Positions 45,528-54,166 of a DNA stretch of 64,000 nucleotides are shown here, piece after piece. The position numbers were made by a program, and so were the translations under genes. The stretch spans positions 1 through 64,000 of the forward strand of contig CAWBCD010000014.1 in NCBI GenBank assembly GCA_963787205.1, given 5' to 3'. This stretch comes from DATFNI01 sp963787205. GTDB taxonomy: Bacteria; Bacteroidota; Rhodothermia; Balneolales; DATFMH01. Position 1 is the first letter of the stretch. Each line of letters begins with the position of its first letter. The notes below the pieces were generated by a model that was not told the DNA's origin, did not search any database, and saw only the letters and a list, made by a program, of their open reading frames with translations.

Positions 45528-45594
45528 CACCGTTGACCGTTGACCGTTGACCGTTGACCGTTGACCGTTGACCGTTGACCGTTGACCGTTGACC
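45514..45594. repeat. Tandem repeat, heptamer CCGTTGA x11
   Basis: Two copies of CCGTTGA (45514-45527), a CA interruption, then nine more copies to 45592 and a trailing CC. The TGA of the second copy is the stop codon of the thioredoxin-NHL gene. The copies are perfect, so the array is young or actively homogenised. Confidence 0.97.
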
Positions 45595-45880
45595 AATATG
45601 CGTGTTTTGCCGATTATTGCAAGCGGATGCTGTAAACTGTTTATTGATAAATATGTTAATGGAAGTTTGAGATAAAAAAGATGGCAATATCTTGCGAAAC
45701 CAGGTACCCATAAATCATAAGAAACCCTACGTCATTCCCGTCCCGACTTTCGGGAGGAATCTCAGAAAAGACGATCATTACTGAACCTTGATATAAGTGT
45801 ACCGGTCCCTCTCCTATGGGTAGGAGCTACAATTGAAAATCCATCTTTATCAACAACTCTTATTTCGAACTCACGCTATA
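45595..45880. repeat. Intergenic region with a REP-like palindrome at 45730-45763
   Basis: Between the heptamer repeat and the end of the aminopeptidase gene is non-coding DNA. At 45730-45763 a hairpin of the GTCATTCCCG...GGGAGGAAT type is seen, with TCCCGA (45741-45746) pairing with TCGGGA (45750-45755), flanked by ATTCC/GGAAT. It resembles REP-type dispersed elements and the element at 39396. Nothing else stands out. Confidence 0.55.
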
Positions 45881-48301
45881 TCACTGAGATTCGTTTTGCT
45901 GGATGTTGGCAATGGATTCTCGGACGGCCTGACGCAAACGGCCGTCAGGCTCTTCTTTTAATCGCTTTCTCAGTGTTGGGATATCATCTGTTGTTCCAAC
46001 CTGGCCAAGTTCCAGGATAGCGGCATTTCTGACCCAGATGTATGGATCATTAAGATGGGAGATCAACAGGGAGTGAGTTTGTTTTTGATTGACCTTAGAA
46101 TCGACCAACAGATGTACTGCTTCAACCCGAATACCCGGTGGCCGGCCATAGGTCAGCCATTGTCTGGCGGCTTCCCATCCCTTTGACGGGTTAACCTTTA
46201 CCAGGGACCGGAGAGCCGCTCGTTTTATGACGTTGTTATACGATTTGGCTTTCATTGCCTCATTAATGACTGACATGGCTCTTCTCCCGTCGACCTGGGT
46301 GATCGAATTAACTACCGCCGCCCTCACAAAATAATTTTTATTTCTTCGATAGGTATCCACGAGCAGACGTGATATATCATGTCCTTTGAAAAAGCCCAGC
46401 GCCTGTACCGCGGCCTGCTGAACCCGGGCATCCTTATCTTCACGAACGGCTTTCTCAAGCGCCTTTTTTATATCATTGTCCTGAAAATTACCCAGTGCTT
46501 CTGCGGCCTTGGATCTGACCGCCCAATATTTGTCATTTTCCAGGGCATTTACCAGCGCACTGGTTGCGGAATCGCCATGAAAAATGAGCGCGTTTATGGC
46601 ATGTATCCGGCCAGTTACATTCGGATCATTTTTTAACTGCCACTTCAATTCATCTAAAGATTTGTGCGGGTACACTTCCGCCAGAAGCCAGTGATTTTCA
46701 TCAAAGTTAACCATCATTGGCTTGCCCGGTACGGAAAATGTAAATGTGTTTTTTAAGGAATCGACCCATACTTTCTTCCACAAGGTATCATGACCGGTTT
46801 GAATGTAGATATCCACAGGCATGCGATAGACGGGGGTCAGGCTGTCAACTTTTTGAAACTGCCGGACTTTTACGGTGAGAAGATGCCTCGTTGAATCATA
46901 TTGATGGCTGACTTCAAACTTCGGGTGACCGGCTTTATACAGCCACTCGTTGAAGAACCAATACAGATTATACCCCGTTGCCTCGCGTACAGCATCGGCA
47001 AAATCGTGCGTATCCACATTCTGATATTTGTTTTTGGCGACGTAGTGCCGTATCGCTTTAAAGAAGAGTGAATCTCCAAGGATTCCCCGTAACATATGAA
47101 GGATGGAGGCACCACGGGGATAGATATAGGTTCCAAACATATCTATGGGATCATGATACCAGTCACGTACCGTTGGAATGCGCTCCCTGTTATCGGCAAC
47201 AATCGTTCTGCGGTGATTGAGATACATCTCATAGGAGAATTCATCCTCACCGAAGGCGTGTTCCTGATACATTGCTTCAAAATACGTCGCAAACCCTTCA
47301 TTCAACCATGCATCCGCCCATGAACGGCAAGTAAGCAAGTCACCAAACCACTGGTGGGCGGATTCGTGTGCAATCAGACTCGTGCTCGACACCTGGGGTT
47401 CCGCATATTGATCGTGTATCGTGTTATCCGTCAGGGTGATCGCCGATACATTCTCCTCACCTCCCCAGATGAAATCTGTTGTTGTTGTCAGTGCCAGTTT
47501 CTCCCACACATAAGGCTGTCCGGTCACTTTAGAATAAAACCTGAGGACATCGGGCTCCCGGGAAAAATTCTTTCTTATCAGATCACCATACTTAGGATCC
47601 GAATAGTAGTAAATCGGGATGTTACCGTAATGATCTTCGTACCTGTTGAAGATACCTGCAATCACCGAATTCAGGTAAATCACGTGGGGATGCGCTTCGA
47701 CCCAATCGAACGTCTTTTCACCGGTGCTCTTATCAACAGATACATTCTTAAGCGCCCCATTGGAAATAACGGTCCAGTTATTCGGGACGGTCACAATCAT
47801 TTCACTGGTAGCAAAATCATCGGGATAGTCGTGGCATGGGTACCAGTAACGGGCATCCTCCATTTCACTCTGGCTCCAGATCTCCGGATGCCGGTCCGGA
47901 TAGGCGGAATCAGGTTCGATAAACGTCAGCCCTTTGACGGGTTGTGTGTAATAGTCGATGACCAGACTTAAGGTATCATCCAGATTATAGGGATGTCCCA
48001 GCCCGATAGTCAGAGTCGTGTCGTCATAAGTGTAACCGAGTTTTTTATCATTGAGAGAAACACTGTTGATTTTCATGCCGACGGCATTCATACTCACCGA
48101 ATCCATACGCACCCGAAGTGGGAAAAGGGTTTCTGTAGCCTCTCCGGAAACGGCTTTCTTTGACATATCGAAATGTAGTTTCAGCTTTAGATTGAGCAAA
48201 TCGAACGTCCGGTTTGGGGCGTGATGAACCGGTGGACGAGTCTGAGCCAGAAGCGGACAGGAGAGAATCAGAAAACAGAGTGAAACAAAAAATGATTTCA
48301 T
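45881..48301 (-). CDS. Secreted M1-family aminopeptidase with HEAT repeats
   Basis: The 806-residue metallopeptidase removes N-terminal residues from peptides. MKSFFVSLCFLILSCPLLAQ is the signal peptide. The zinc site is HESAHQWFGD (residues 312-316) with Glu335 in NEGFATYFEAMY, and the exopeptidase motif is GGEENV (280-285) in place of GAMEN, as in several bacterial lineages. Tyr of the transition-state site is expected near YIYPRGASILHML. From about residue 560 the protein has HEAT repeats (AVRSKAAEALGNF, ARVQQAAVQALGFF, FVRAAVVNSI), typical of secreted M1 enzymes in Bacteroidota. Confidence 0.94.
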   Translation of the reverse strand: MKSFFVSLCFLILSCPLLAQTRPPVHHAPNRTFDLLNLKLKLHFDMSKKAVSGEATETLFPLRVRMDSVSMNAVGMKINSVSLNDKKLGYTYDDTTLTIGLGHPYNLDDTLSLVIDYYTQPVKGLTFIEPDSAYPDRHPEIWSQSEMEDARYWYPCHDYPDDFATSEMIVTVPNNWTVISNGALKNVSVDKSTGEKTFDWVEAHPHVIYLNSVIAGIFNRYEDHYGNIPIYYYSDPKYGDLIRKNFSREPDVLRFYSKVTGQPYVWEKLALTTTTDFIWGGEENVSAITLTDNTIHDQYAEPQVSSTSLIAHESAHQWFGDLLTCRSWADAWLNEGFATYFEAMYQEHAFGEDEFSYEMYLNHRRTIVADNRERIPTVRDWYHDPIDMFGTYIYPRGASILHMLRGILGDSLFFKAIRHYVAKNKYQNVDTHDFADAVREATGYNLYWFFNEWLYKAGHPKFEVSHQYDSTRHLLTVKVRQFQKVDSLTPVYRMPVDIYIQTGHDTLWKKVWVDSLKNTFTFSVPGKPMMVNFDENHWLLAEVYPHKSLDELKWQLKNDPNVTGRIHAINALIFHGDSATSALVNALENDKYWAVRSKAAEALGNFQDNDIKKALEKAVREDKDARVQQAAVQALGFFKGHDISRLLVDTYRRNKNYFVRAAVVNSITQVDGRRAMSVINEAMKAKSYNNVIKRAALRSLVKVNPSKGWEAARQWLTYGRPPGIRVEAVHLLVDSKVNQKQTHSLLISHLNDPYIWVRNAAILELGQVGTTDDIPTLRKRLKEEPDGRLRQAVRESIANIQQNESQ

Positions 48302-48440
48302 AAAAGGCCACTTTTGTCAGTAAACAGTGATTGATAATAGAAAATAGAAAGTTTCAGGTTATAAGATTAGCATTTCTGATTACCGGAAATCCAGAACTTT
48401 AGTCGTTTATTCTTCCGTGTGATTTTGTACATTTGATGAA

Positions 48441-48454
48441 TGTAACCGCTTACA
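48441..48454. promoter_or_regulatory. LacI/GalR-type operator upstream of the MFS gene
   Basis: TGTAACCGCTTACA matches the LacI-family consensus TGTAANCGNTTACA at every fixed position and lies 45 bases before the MFS start. The site is the clearest operator in the window; a weaker relative is at 18375 before the fructan genes. Confidence 0.6.
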
Positions 48455-48499
48455 ATCTGTGAGGATATCTGCCTAGTCATTTTTTGAGCTAAAATAACC

Positions 48500-50044
48500 A
48501 TGAAAAAGCCACGCCTGAGTATCTGGCAAATCTGGAATATGAGTTTTGGATTTCTGGGAATCCAGTTTGGATTTGCACTTCAAAACGCCAACGTCAGCCG
48601 GATTTTCGAGACATTGGGAGCCAACATCGACCAGATACCGGTCCTCTGGATTGCAGCTCCTGTGACGGGTCTCATTATTCAACCGATCATAGGCTACATG
48701 AGCGACCGGACCTGGGGTAAGCTGGGCCGAAGACGGCCGTACTTTCTGACAGGAGCCATCCTTGCATCACTCGCGCTGATTTTCATGCCTAACTCGCCGT
48801 TTTTATGGGTTGCAGCCGGACTACTCTGGATTATGGATGCCTCTATCAATATCTCTATGGAGCCGTTCCGGGCCCTGGTTGCCGACATGTTACCCAGCGA
48901 ACAACGTACAACCGGTTTTGCTTTTCAGAGTTTTTTCATTGGGATCGGAGCCGTGGTCGCATCACTATTGCCGTACATCATGACCAATTATTTCAACATC
49001 GCTAACACCGCGCCGAAAGGGGAGATACCTGATTCGGTAATTTGGTCATTTTATATCGGTGCTGCCGTATTTATCACGGCTGTGGCGTGGACCGTATTCA
49101 GAACTAAAGAGTATACGCCGGAACAGATGGAACAGTTTGAGGAAGATCGTCCGTCTGAAGTCGCTGAAGAGAGTAAGGAAGCCGATATTGATGCTCACGC
49201 ACCTGTTTATGGTAAATATATCACGAAATTCAGCCGTAACGGCTGGTTGTGGCTCCTGGCCGGTCTGATAGCGGCCGCTTTGGTCTATTACACTTCATGG
49301 GAAAAAGAGCTCTATATCCTTAGCGGGCTCCTTGTTACATTCGGTCTGGTTCAACTTGTTTCCTCTTTTCTTATTCGGAAAAAACACGGGGATACCGGAC
49401 TTGTACATGTCATCGTCGACCTTTATGAGATGCCATATACCATGCGCCAGCTCGCATTTATCCAGTTTTTTTCATGGTTTGCCCTCTTCGCCATGTGGAT
49501 ATACACGACAGCGGCAGTAACACATCATGTTTACGGAACCGATAATACTACTTCGGCGCTCTACAACACGGGAGCAAACTGGGTTGGTGTTTTGTTTGGT
49601 GTTTACAATGGTTTTGCTGCCGTGGTCGCATTTTTTCTCTCTCCATTCGCCAAAAAGACCAGTCGTAAAACAGTGCACAGCATTTCTCTGGTCTTGGGGG
49701 GGATTGGCCTGATTTCCTTTTACTTCATCAAAAGTCCAAATCTTCTGATCGTTTCAGAACTGGGGATCGGTATTGCATGGGCAAGTATCCTGGCTATGCC
49801 ATACGCCATTCTTGCCGGTGCGCTTCCTGCTAAAAAAATGGGTGTCTATATGGGAATTTTCAACTTTTTCATTGTATTGCCGCAAATAACCGCTGCAGGC
49901 ATCCTGGGCCCATTTATACGGCATTTGTTCCACAATGAAGCCATTTATGCTTTAACCCTTGGCGGAATATCCATGATTGTTGCTGCCATCCTAACGCTGT
50001 TCGTTCACGATGTTGACGAAGTGGTATCGACGCCGACGTCTTAA
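48500..50044 (+). CDS. MFS transporter, SUT/SLC45-like (GPH-type) sugar carrier
   Basis: The 514-residue, 12-helix permease has SFGFLGIQFGFALQNANVSR in TM1, PIIGYMSDRTWGKLGRRRPY after TM2, and WIMDASINISMEPFRALVAD in TM4, the signatures of sucrose/maltose-type GPH carriers. A hydrophilic loop (about residues 210-240) with many Glu residues separates the halves. The TM10-11 block AWASILAMPYAILAGALP matches SUT relatives. Uptake of sucrose, maltose or another alpha-glucoside with protons is inferred. The LacI-type operator just upstream suggests sugar-dependent control. Confidence 0.9.
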   Translation: MKKPRLSIWQIWNMSFGFLGIQFGFALQNANVSRIFETLGANIDQIPVLWIAAPVTGLIIQPIIGYMSDRTWGKLGRRRPYFLTGAILASLALIFMPNSPFLWVAAGLLWIMDASINISMEPFRALVADMLPSEQRTTGFAFQSFFIGIGAVVASLLPYIMTNYFNIANTAPKGEIPDSVIWSFYIGAAVFITAVAWTVFRTKEYTPEQMEQFEEDRPSEVAEESKEADIDAHAPVYGKYITKFSRNGWLWLLAGLIAAALVYYTSWEKELYILSGLLVTFGLVQLVSSFLIRKKHGDTGLVHVIVDLYEMPYTMRQLAFIQFFSWFALFAMWIYTTAAVTHHVYGTDNTTSALYNTGANWVGVLFGVYNGFAAVVAFFLSPFAKKTSRKTVHSISLVLGGIGLISFYFIKSPNLLIVSELGIGIAWASILAMPYAILAGALPAKKMGVYMGIFNFFIVLPQITAAGILGPFIRHLFHNEAIYALTLGGISMIVAAILTLFVHDVDEVVSTPTS

Positions 50045-50176
50045 AGTGCCACTGCAGAGTAACCTATAACCGGGGCTGGCTGAAGATAAAACTAAACCCG
50101 AGACACAAAATCCAAATTCTGTATCCCGGGCTCAAGCAACAAATTATCCGATTTTCCTCCTGAAAGATACTTCAGA

Positions 50177-51082
50177 TTAGTACAACCCCTTATCCTTGTT
50201 TCCCTTATCTGCGCCTTTAAACCAAAACACACGGTTTATGTTAAACCCGAAACGGAATCCTTTGAATACATCATTATTTGTACGGCGCAGAATATCCTGG
50301 GGATCAAACGACTGGCTGTTAGAGAAAAAGAGTTGAAACACATGCCCGCCGGTTTCAATATTCAGTGCAATCGACAGCGCATTACGCATGCTGCTTGTTT
50401 TATTAAATACCGGCATGTATTCGATGGCCAGAGCTGTATGCCCTGTTAATTTATACCTGCCTGAAAGTCCAACCCCGAAATAGCTGTTTTTTTCACCCGG
50501 GAAGACTTTGTTGAAGTGTGCATATACAGGGGACAGTTGAAGGGAAAGGTTATCATTAAATTTTCTGGCTGCCATGAACATCAAGCTGTAGCCAAGCTTA
50601 TCACCAAAAGTATAGGGTCCCTGGAATGCCTGTGGTTCTGTCATGATACCCAGGTCACCGGTAACTGCAAGGTCAACAGGCGATCCTTTTTCTGTCATTT
50701 GATGGAGAATACTGTATTTGAAACGCCCGTCCACAATCTTGTGCTGGCTCGTTCTGCCAAGTCCGACGGATAAATTATCGGTTATTCCATAGTCTAACCC
50801 CAGACGGATATTGGTCCCGCCGTCGAGTCCATAAAACTGTTGCACACCTGTTTTCAGGAGCCCAAAGGTGTGGTAAATGGACATGTTCAGTGTTTTGGCA
50901 TACAAATTCTTAACCGATGGAAGGAGAACCACGGTCGGCGCTTTGAAAGTTGCAATAACCGGTTTATTCACATCAGCACGATGTGGAACCAGCTGTTGTG
51001 CCTGCGCTGTATACGAACCCAAAATGGAAAAAAACAGGGCTAGAATTAGTAAACTTATTGATTTCTTCATGCCGGATTTCAT
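50177..51082 (-). CDS. DUF5777-family outer-membrane beta-barrel protein
   Basis: The 301-residue protein has a signal peptide (MKKSISLLILALFFSILGSY, ending AQAQQ) and then amphipathic strands with the typical opening KPVIATFKAPTVVLLPSVKN. TLNMSIYHTFGLLKTG, IRLGLDYGITDNLSVGLGRT and YSLMFMAARKFNDNLSLQLS are barrel strands; the C-terminus is basic. An inner ATG (51070) could also serve as start. It is last in an operon after YceI and a cytochrome-like lipoprotein, a trio I recall as recurrent in Bacteroidota. The substrate is unknown. Confidence 0.82.
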   Translation of the reverse strand: MKSGMKKSISLLILALFFSILGSYTAQAQQLVPHRADVNKPVIATFKAPTVVLLPSVKNLYAKTLNMSIYHTFGLLKTGVQQFYGLDGGTNIRLGLDYGITDNLSVGLGRTSQHKIVDGRFKYSILHQMTEKGSPVDLAVTGDLGIMTEPQAFQGPYTFGDKLGYSLMFMAARKFNDNLSLQLSPVYAHFNKVFPGEKNSYFGVGLSGRYKLTGHTALAIEYMPVFNKTSSMRNALSIALNIETGGHVFQLFFSNSQSFDPQDILRRTNNDVFKGFRFGFNINRVFWFKGADKGNKDKGLY

Positions 51083-51132
51083 TCTGAATTTTTGTTTTAT
51101 TGCTTGAGAAGGATCATCCCAGATTATAATGA

Positions 51133-51729
51133 CTAGGGTCTTGCAGATTTATCATTCTTCGTCCTGTCCAGCGTTGTACTGATGGAGACTGCTTGTGTCG
51201 GACTTACTTTCATGAATAGCACCTGTGGTATACGAATGTTATAATCTCCCAGTTTAACCGGCCAGGCTGCATAGACATACAATTTGTTGGGACTGATTTT
51301 AATTTTTCCCGATACGGTAATCACGTGCGAAACATTGTGAACCTTAAAGGTTCCCTTTACCATAACCTGTTGGGTATCCGTTGAGGCAGGATTAAATGAG
51401 CTAGCGAACTTGCCGGAAAACTGTGCGAAGGGATATTTGTCCGTCTGTAGGTATTCTTCCTGCATATGCTCGTCACGAAGTTTTACTCCGGTACTCACAG
51501 TAGTCAGATCAATATAAAACTGTACTGTTGAATCAGCCAGGTTGATTCTTCCGACCAGATAATCCGACCTGCCCGTAAAGTCTTCCAGCGTTGAATGAGA
51601 TACAAACTGTACATGTCCGTGTTTGGTCATGTATACCTGAGCGTGAGCCGCCACAGAAAGGGTAAAAAGGGATGAAATGGTAAGCGCTGCAACTACAAAA
51701 ATGCCCCCGGGGTAATTGATGCGTTTCAT
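51133..51729 (-). CDS. YceI-family lipocalin-like protein
   Basis: The 198-residue protein has a signal peptide (VAALTISSLFTLSVAAHAQ) and a single YceI domain: HVQFVSHSTLEDFTGRSDYL, then RDEHMQEEYLQTDKYPFAQF, and a strand ending FKVHNVSHVITVSG. YceI proteins bind polyisoprenoids or amide lipids in a barrel; the ligand here is unknown. Its ATG overlaps the stop of the upstream cytochrome-like gene (ATGA), so the two are coupled in translation. The DUF5777 barrel gene follows 50 bases later. Confidence 0.9.
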   Translation of the reverse strand: MKRINYPGGIFVVAALTISSLFTLSVAAHAQVYMTKHGHVQFVSHSTLEDFTGRSDYLVGRINLADSTVQFYIDLTTVSTGVKLRDEHMQEEYLQTDKYPFAQFSGKFASSFNPASTDTQQVMVKGTFKVHNVSHVITVSGKIKISPNKLYVYAAWPVKLGDYNIRIPQVLFMKVSPTQAVSISTTLDRTKNDKSARP

Positions 51730-52175
51730 TTGTTAGTTGCTCCATTTTTGATCCACTGGATAAGTGTGTCAATCTGAGCCGTGCTTAGTGGCGACCGGCC
51801 ATAAGGCATCCGATAGCCATATCTTGGATTTGAAGTAACCTTATTAATTAATGGACTGCTTGTCGGATTTCCCGGGATAACAACCTTAGTGCCATATTCG
51901 GAACTGAAACTGGCCATTACATTCTGGTAGTTTGCCAAATTAACCCCGTACATACTTCCAACTATATGGCAATTACCATAGCCGCTACCACAGGAATTAT
52001 TAAATATTCGTTGAATATTTTTCCCATAGTACGTGTTTGGTAAAGGATTAGAATTTGTATTGCTTCCCGTCACATTGTTACTACTACAACCGGAAATGGT
52101 TGTAATGGTTAGTAACGACGCCAATGTACATAAAAGGGCCACTAATCGGCGAGTTGGTCTTTCCATGTTGTTCAT
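51726..52175 (-). CDS. Cytochrome-c-like lipoprotein with an expanded CX6CH motif
   Basis: The 149-residue product has a lipoprotein signal (LLCTLASLLTITTISGC, Cys30) and a small c-type-cytochrome-like domain of the kind found in Bacteroidota lipoproteins: IQRIFNNSCGSGYGNCHIVG, then VVIPGNPTSSPLINKV and MPYGRSPLSTAQIDTLIQWI. The C-terminal helix and the Met-Pro (axial-ligand-like) segment fit such domains. The heme motif is C62-x6-C69-H70, not CxxCH, so standard heme attachment is doubtful. The gene is first of the operon with YceI and the DUF5777 barrel. Confidence 0.75.
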   Translation of the reverse strand: MNNMERPTRRLVALLCTLASLLTITTISGCSSNNVTGSNTNSNPLPNTYYGKNIQRIFNNSCGSGYGNCHIVGSMYGVNLANYQNVMASFSSEYGTKVVIPGNPTSSPLINKVTSNPRYGYRMPYGRSPLSTAQIDTLIQWIKNGATNK

Positions 52176-52626
52176 CGTTAAATGGTTTAATGTTAAATGT
52201 TATAGGTACGGACGGTAGCTCTTATCCCACAGACTACGTGCTAATTTGTTTTTAAAGGCATCAGGTTTATAGCTTGGACACACACTTATATTTGTGCGCT
52301 AACTGATCAACACTCCGGAGAAACGGAAGGTCTTTTGATTTTAGTACGATATATCAGATACGCCATAATTAAGGGCAGGGTTGCTTTTTAAAACATTATC
52401 AATATCTTATGTACTATTAAGACGGGATATAAATTGTTATTTCTAATCATCATGTAGAGAATATGTAGTTAATTAGCATCTTTTGTTCACCGGCTAAAAA
52501 CCTCTTCTATTCACTCTTTTTGATATATTTGAACCTGACGGCTAGCGGACGGACATGATCATCACTATCTTTACCCGCCTAACTATTTTAGTGACCAAAC
52601 CTCATTTCACTGGTATAATCCCCAAT
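52176..52626. other. Divergent intergenic region before queA
   Basis: About 450 AT-rich bases separate the cytochrome-like gene and queA. They should carry both promoters. I see no convincing small gene, RNA or repeat. Confidence 0.4.
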
Positions 52627-53628
52627 ATGGATTTCCCATTTACGCTATCCGATTTCGATTATGAGTTGCCCGAACATTTAATCGCGCAGGAACCCGCACA
52701 TCCCAGGAATCACGCGCGACTTCTGGTTTATAATCGGGAAGACGGAAGTATTACCGATGATCATTTCTATAATTTGAACCACCATCTGAATCCGGAAACA
52801 ACTCTCGTTCTCAATAATAGTAAAGTCGAAAAGGCCCGGCTTTTATTTGGTAATACGGAAGTATTCATTGTTGACTCTGTAAACAACAAAACCGTTGACG
52901 CGATGGTCCGCCCGGGGCGTAAGTTTAAGAGAGGAAAAACAATAACACTGGCTGAAGGCATTGAAGCGGAGGTGGTTCGTATTGCTGACGATGGACTCCG
53001 GACGTTAATTTTCAACCGTCCCCTGGATGATCCCATGTTCGATAACTTCCGGTATACCCCTTTCCCACCTTATATCAGGCAAAACGAGTCTCTTTCTGAT
53101 GAATACCAAACGGTGTATGCACGGGATCCGGGCAGTAAAGCCGCTCCTACAGCCGGACTCCACTTTACAGAGGAGCAATTGACTGAACTTGAACGGACCG
53201 GAATTAAAAGAGCTGAGGTCACATTGCATGTCGGGTTGGGTACTTTCGCACCGGTAAAAACGGAAAGCATCGAAAATCATCGACTGCACAGCGAGTGGTA
53301 TCGAATAAATTCCGCAACTGCAAAATTGCTTAACGACGCAACACACATTACAGCCGTTGGGACTACGAGTGTCCGGGTCCTTGAAAGTGCTGTCGCTCAC
53401 AACAGAAAATTTTCTGCCTGCTCGGAAGAAACGGATATCTTCATCAAACCCGGCTATCGGTTTAAAGCGGTTGACAGCCTGATTACAAACTTTCATTTAC
53501 CGAAAAGTACCCTTTTAATGCTTGTCTCCGCCGTCATGGGTTATGGCGAAATGCGCCAGGTCTATGAACACGCCATCCGCGAGGAGTATCGTTTCTATTC
53601 GTTCGGTGACGCGATGTTGATAAAGTAG
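52627..53628 (+). CDS. queA: S-adenosylmethionine:tRNA ribosyltransferase-isomerase
   Basis: QueA transfers and isomerises the ribose of SAM onto preQ1 in tRNA, giving epoxyqueuosine. From ATG 52627 the 333-residue protein starts MDFPFTLSDFDYELPEHLIA, the usual N-terminus; an ATG at 52555 would add 24 residues not seen in the family. YARDPGSKAAPTAGLHFTEE and VTLHVGLGTFAPVKTESIE are the central motifs, and TNFHLPKSTLLMLVSAVMGY with YRFYSFGDAMLI ends the domain. No other queuosine gene is nearby. Confidence 0.95.
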   Translation: MDFPFTLSDFDYELPEHLIAQEPAHPRNHARLLVYNREDGSITDDHFYNLNHHLNPETTLVLNNSKVEKARLLFGNTEVFIVDSVNNKTVDAMVRPGRKFKRGKTITLAEGIEAEVVRIADDGLRTLIFNRPLDDPMFDNFRYTPFPPYIRQNESLSDEYQTVYARDPGSKAAPTAGLHFTEEQLTELERTGIKRAEVTLHVGLGTFAPVKTESIENHRLHSEWYRINSATAKLLNDATHITAVGTTSVRVLESAVAHNRKFSACSEETDIFIKPGYRFKAVDSLITNFHLPKSTLLMLVSAVMGYGEMRQVYEHAIREEYRFYSFGDAMLIK

Positions 53629-53725
53629 GATCCTGTTTGACAATCAGAATCCCGGAACAATCACTATTATCGATACTATCTGGTATTCCAGGTGAGACTA
53701 AACGATCCTGAATGATTGAACCCGA

Positions 53726-53875
53726 TCACTTCATACTATTATCTGTGGTTTGAATACCGCCCATTATGATTTTGTATTTACCACCAATTGAACAACCGCA
53801 AAATAACAAAAATGTCATGATAACGGCTGCATTCCACAGATTTATTCCCAGGAACCTGTTAACCCATTTACACAT
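53726..53875 (-). CDS. Possible 49-aa lipoprotein-like peptide
   Basis: A minus-strand frame reads MCKWVNRFLGINLWNAA, then VIMTFLLFCGCSIGG and a short polar tail. The hydrophobic run ending in FCGC resembles a lipoprotein signal with a lipobox-like LFCGC. No relative is known to me, and the flanking DNA is AT-rich and non-coding in look, so chance cannot be excluded. It is transcribed away from queA. Confidence 0.3.
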   Translation of the reverse strand: MCKWVNRFLGINLWNAAVIMTFLLFCGCSIGGKYKIIMGGIQTTDNSMK

Positions 53876-54064
53876 ATTCGCCTCACTATCATAGAGTTAG
53901 GAGTATAAGGATCGAGATAATGTAAAATCAAAAAATAAGACACTCCACTCTTAAATAGAGCCCCAACAATGAGTTTTAATCTTTTAAAAAACTTATCTAG
54001 CGTCATAACCATAAAATAAGTTTAGTCCATTGGGGCAGTTAAAGTTGATAGTCGTTACCGTTTT

Positions 54065-54130
54065 AACCACAGACTGGCACAGATAAACTTAGATTTAATC
54101 TGTTTGAATCCGCGTAAATTCGCGGCTAAT
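54065..54130. repeat. Dispersed-type repeat (CCACAGA...GCGTAAATTCGCGG)
   Basis: The segment holds ACCACAGACTGGCACAGAT and later TTTGAATCCGCGTAAATTCGC, the look of a common intergenic repeat class seen in many genomes. It includes the inverted pair AGATT/AATCT and a CCGCG/CGCGG arm. The remainder of 53629-54166 shows only the possible small lipoprotein. Confidence 0.45.
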
Positions 54131-54166
54131 TACTTTACAAATTAACTGGTATTAGCACTAGCTGTT

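Noticed and set aside
50110..50137. Resemblance of ATTCTGTATCCC to part of rnpB
   Set aside because: Only about a dozen bases match and no other RNase P element is nearby; probably chance.
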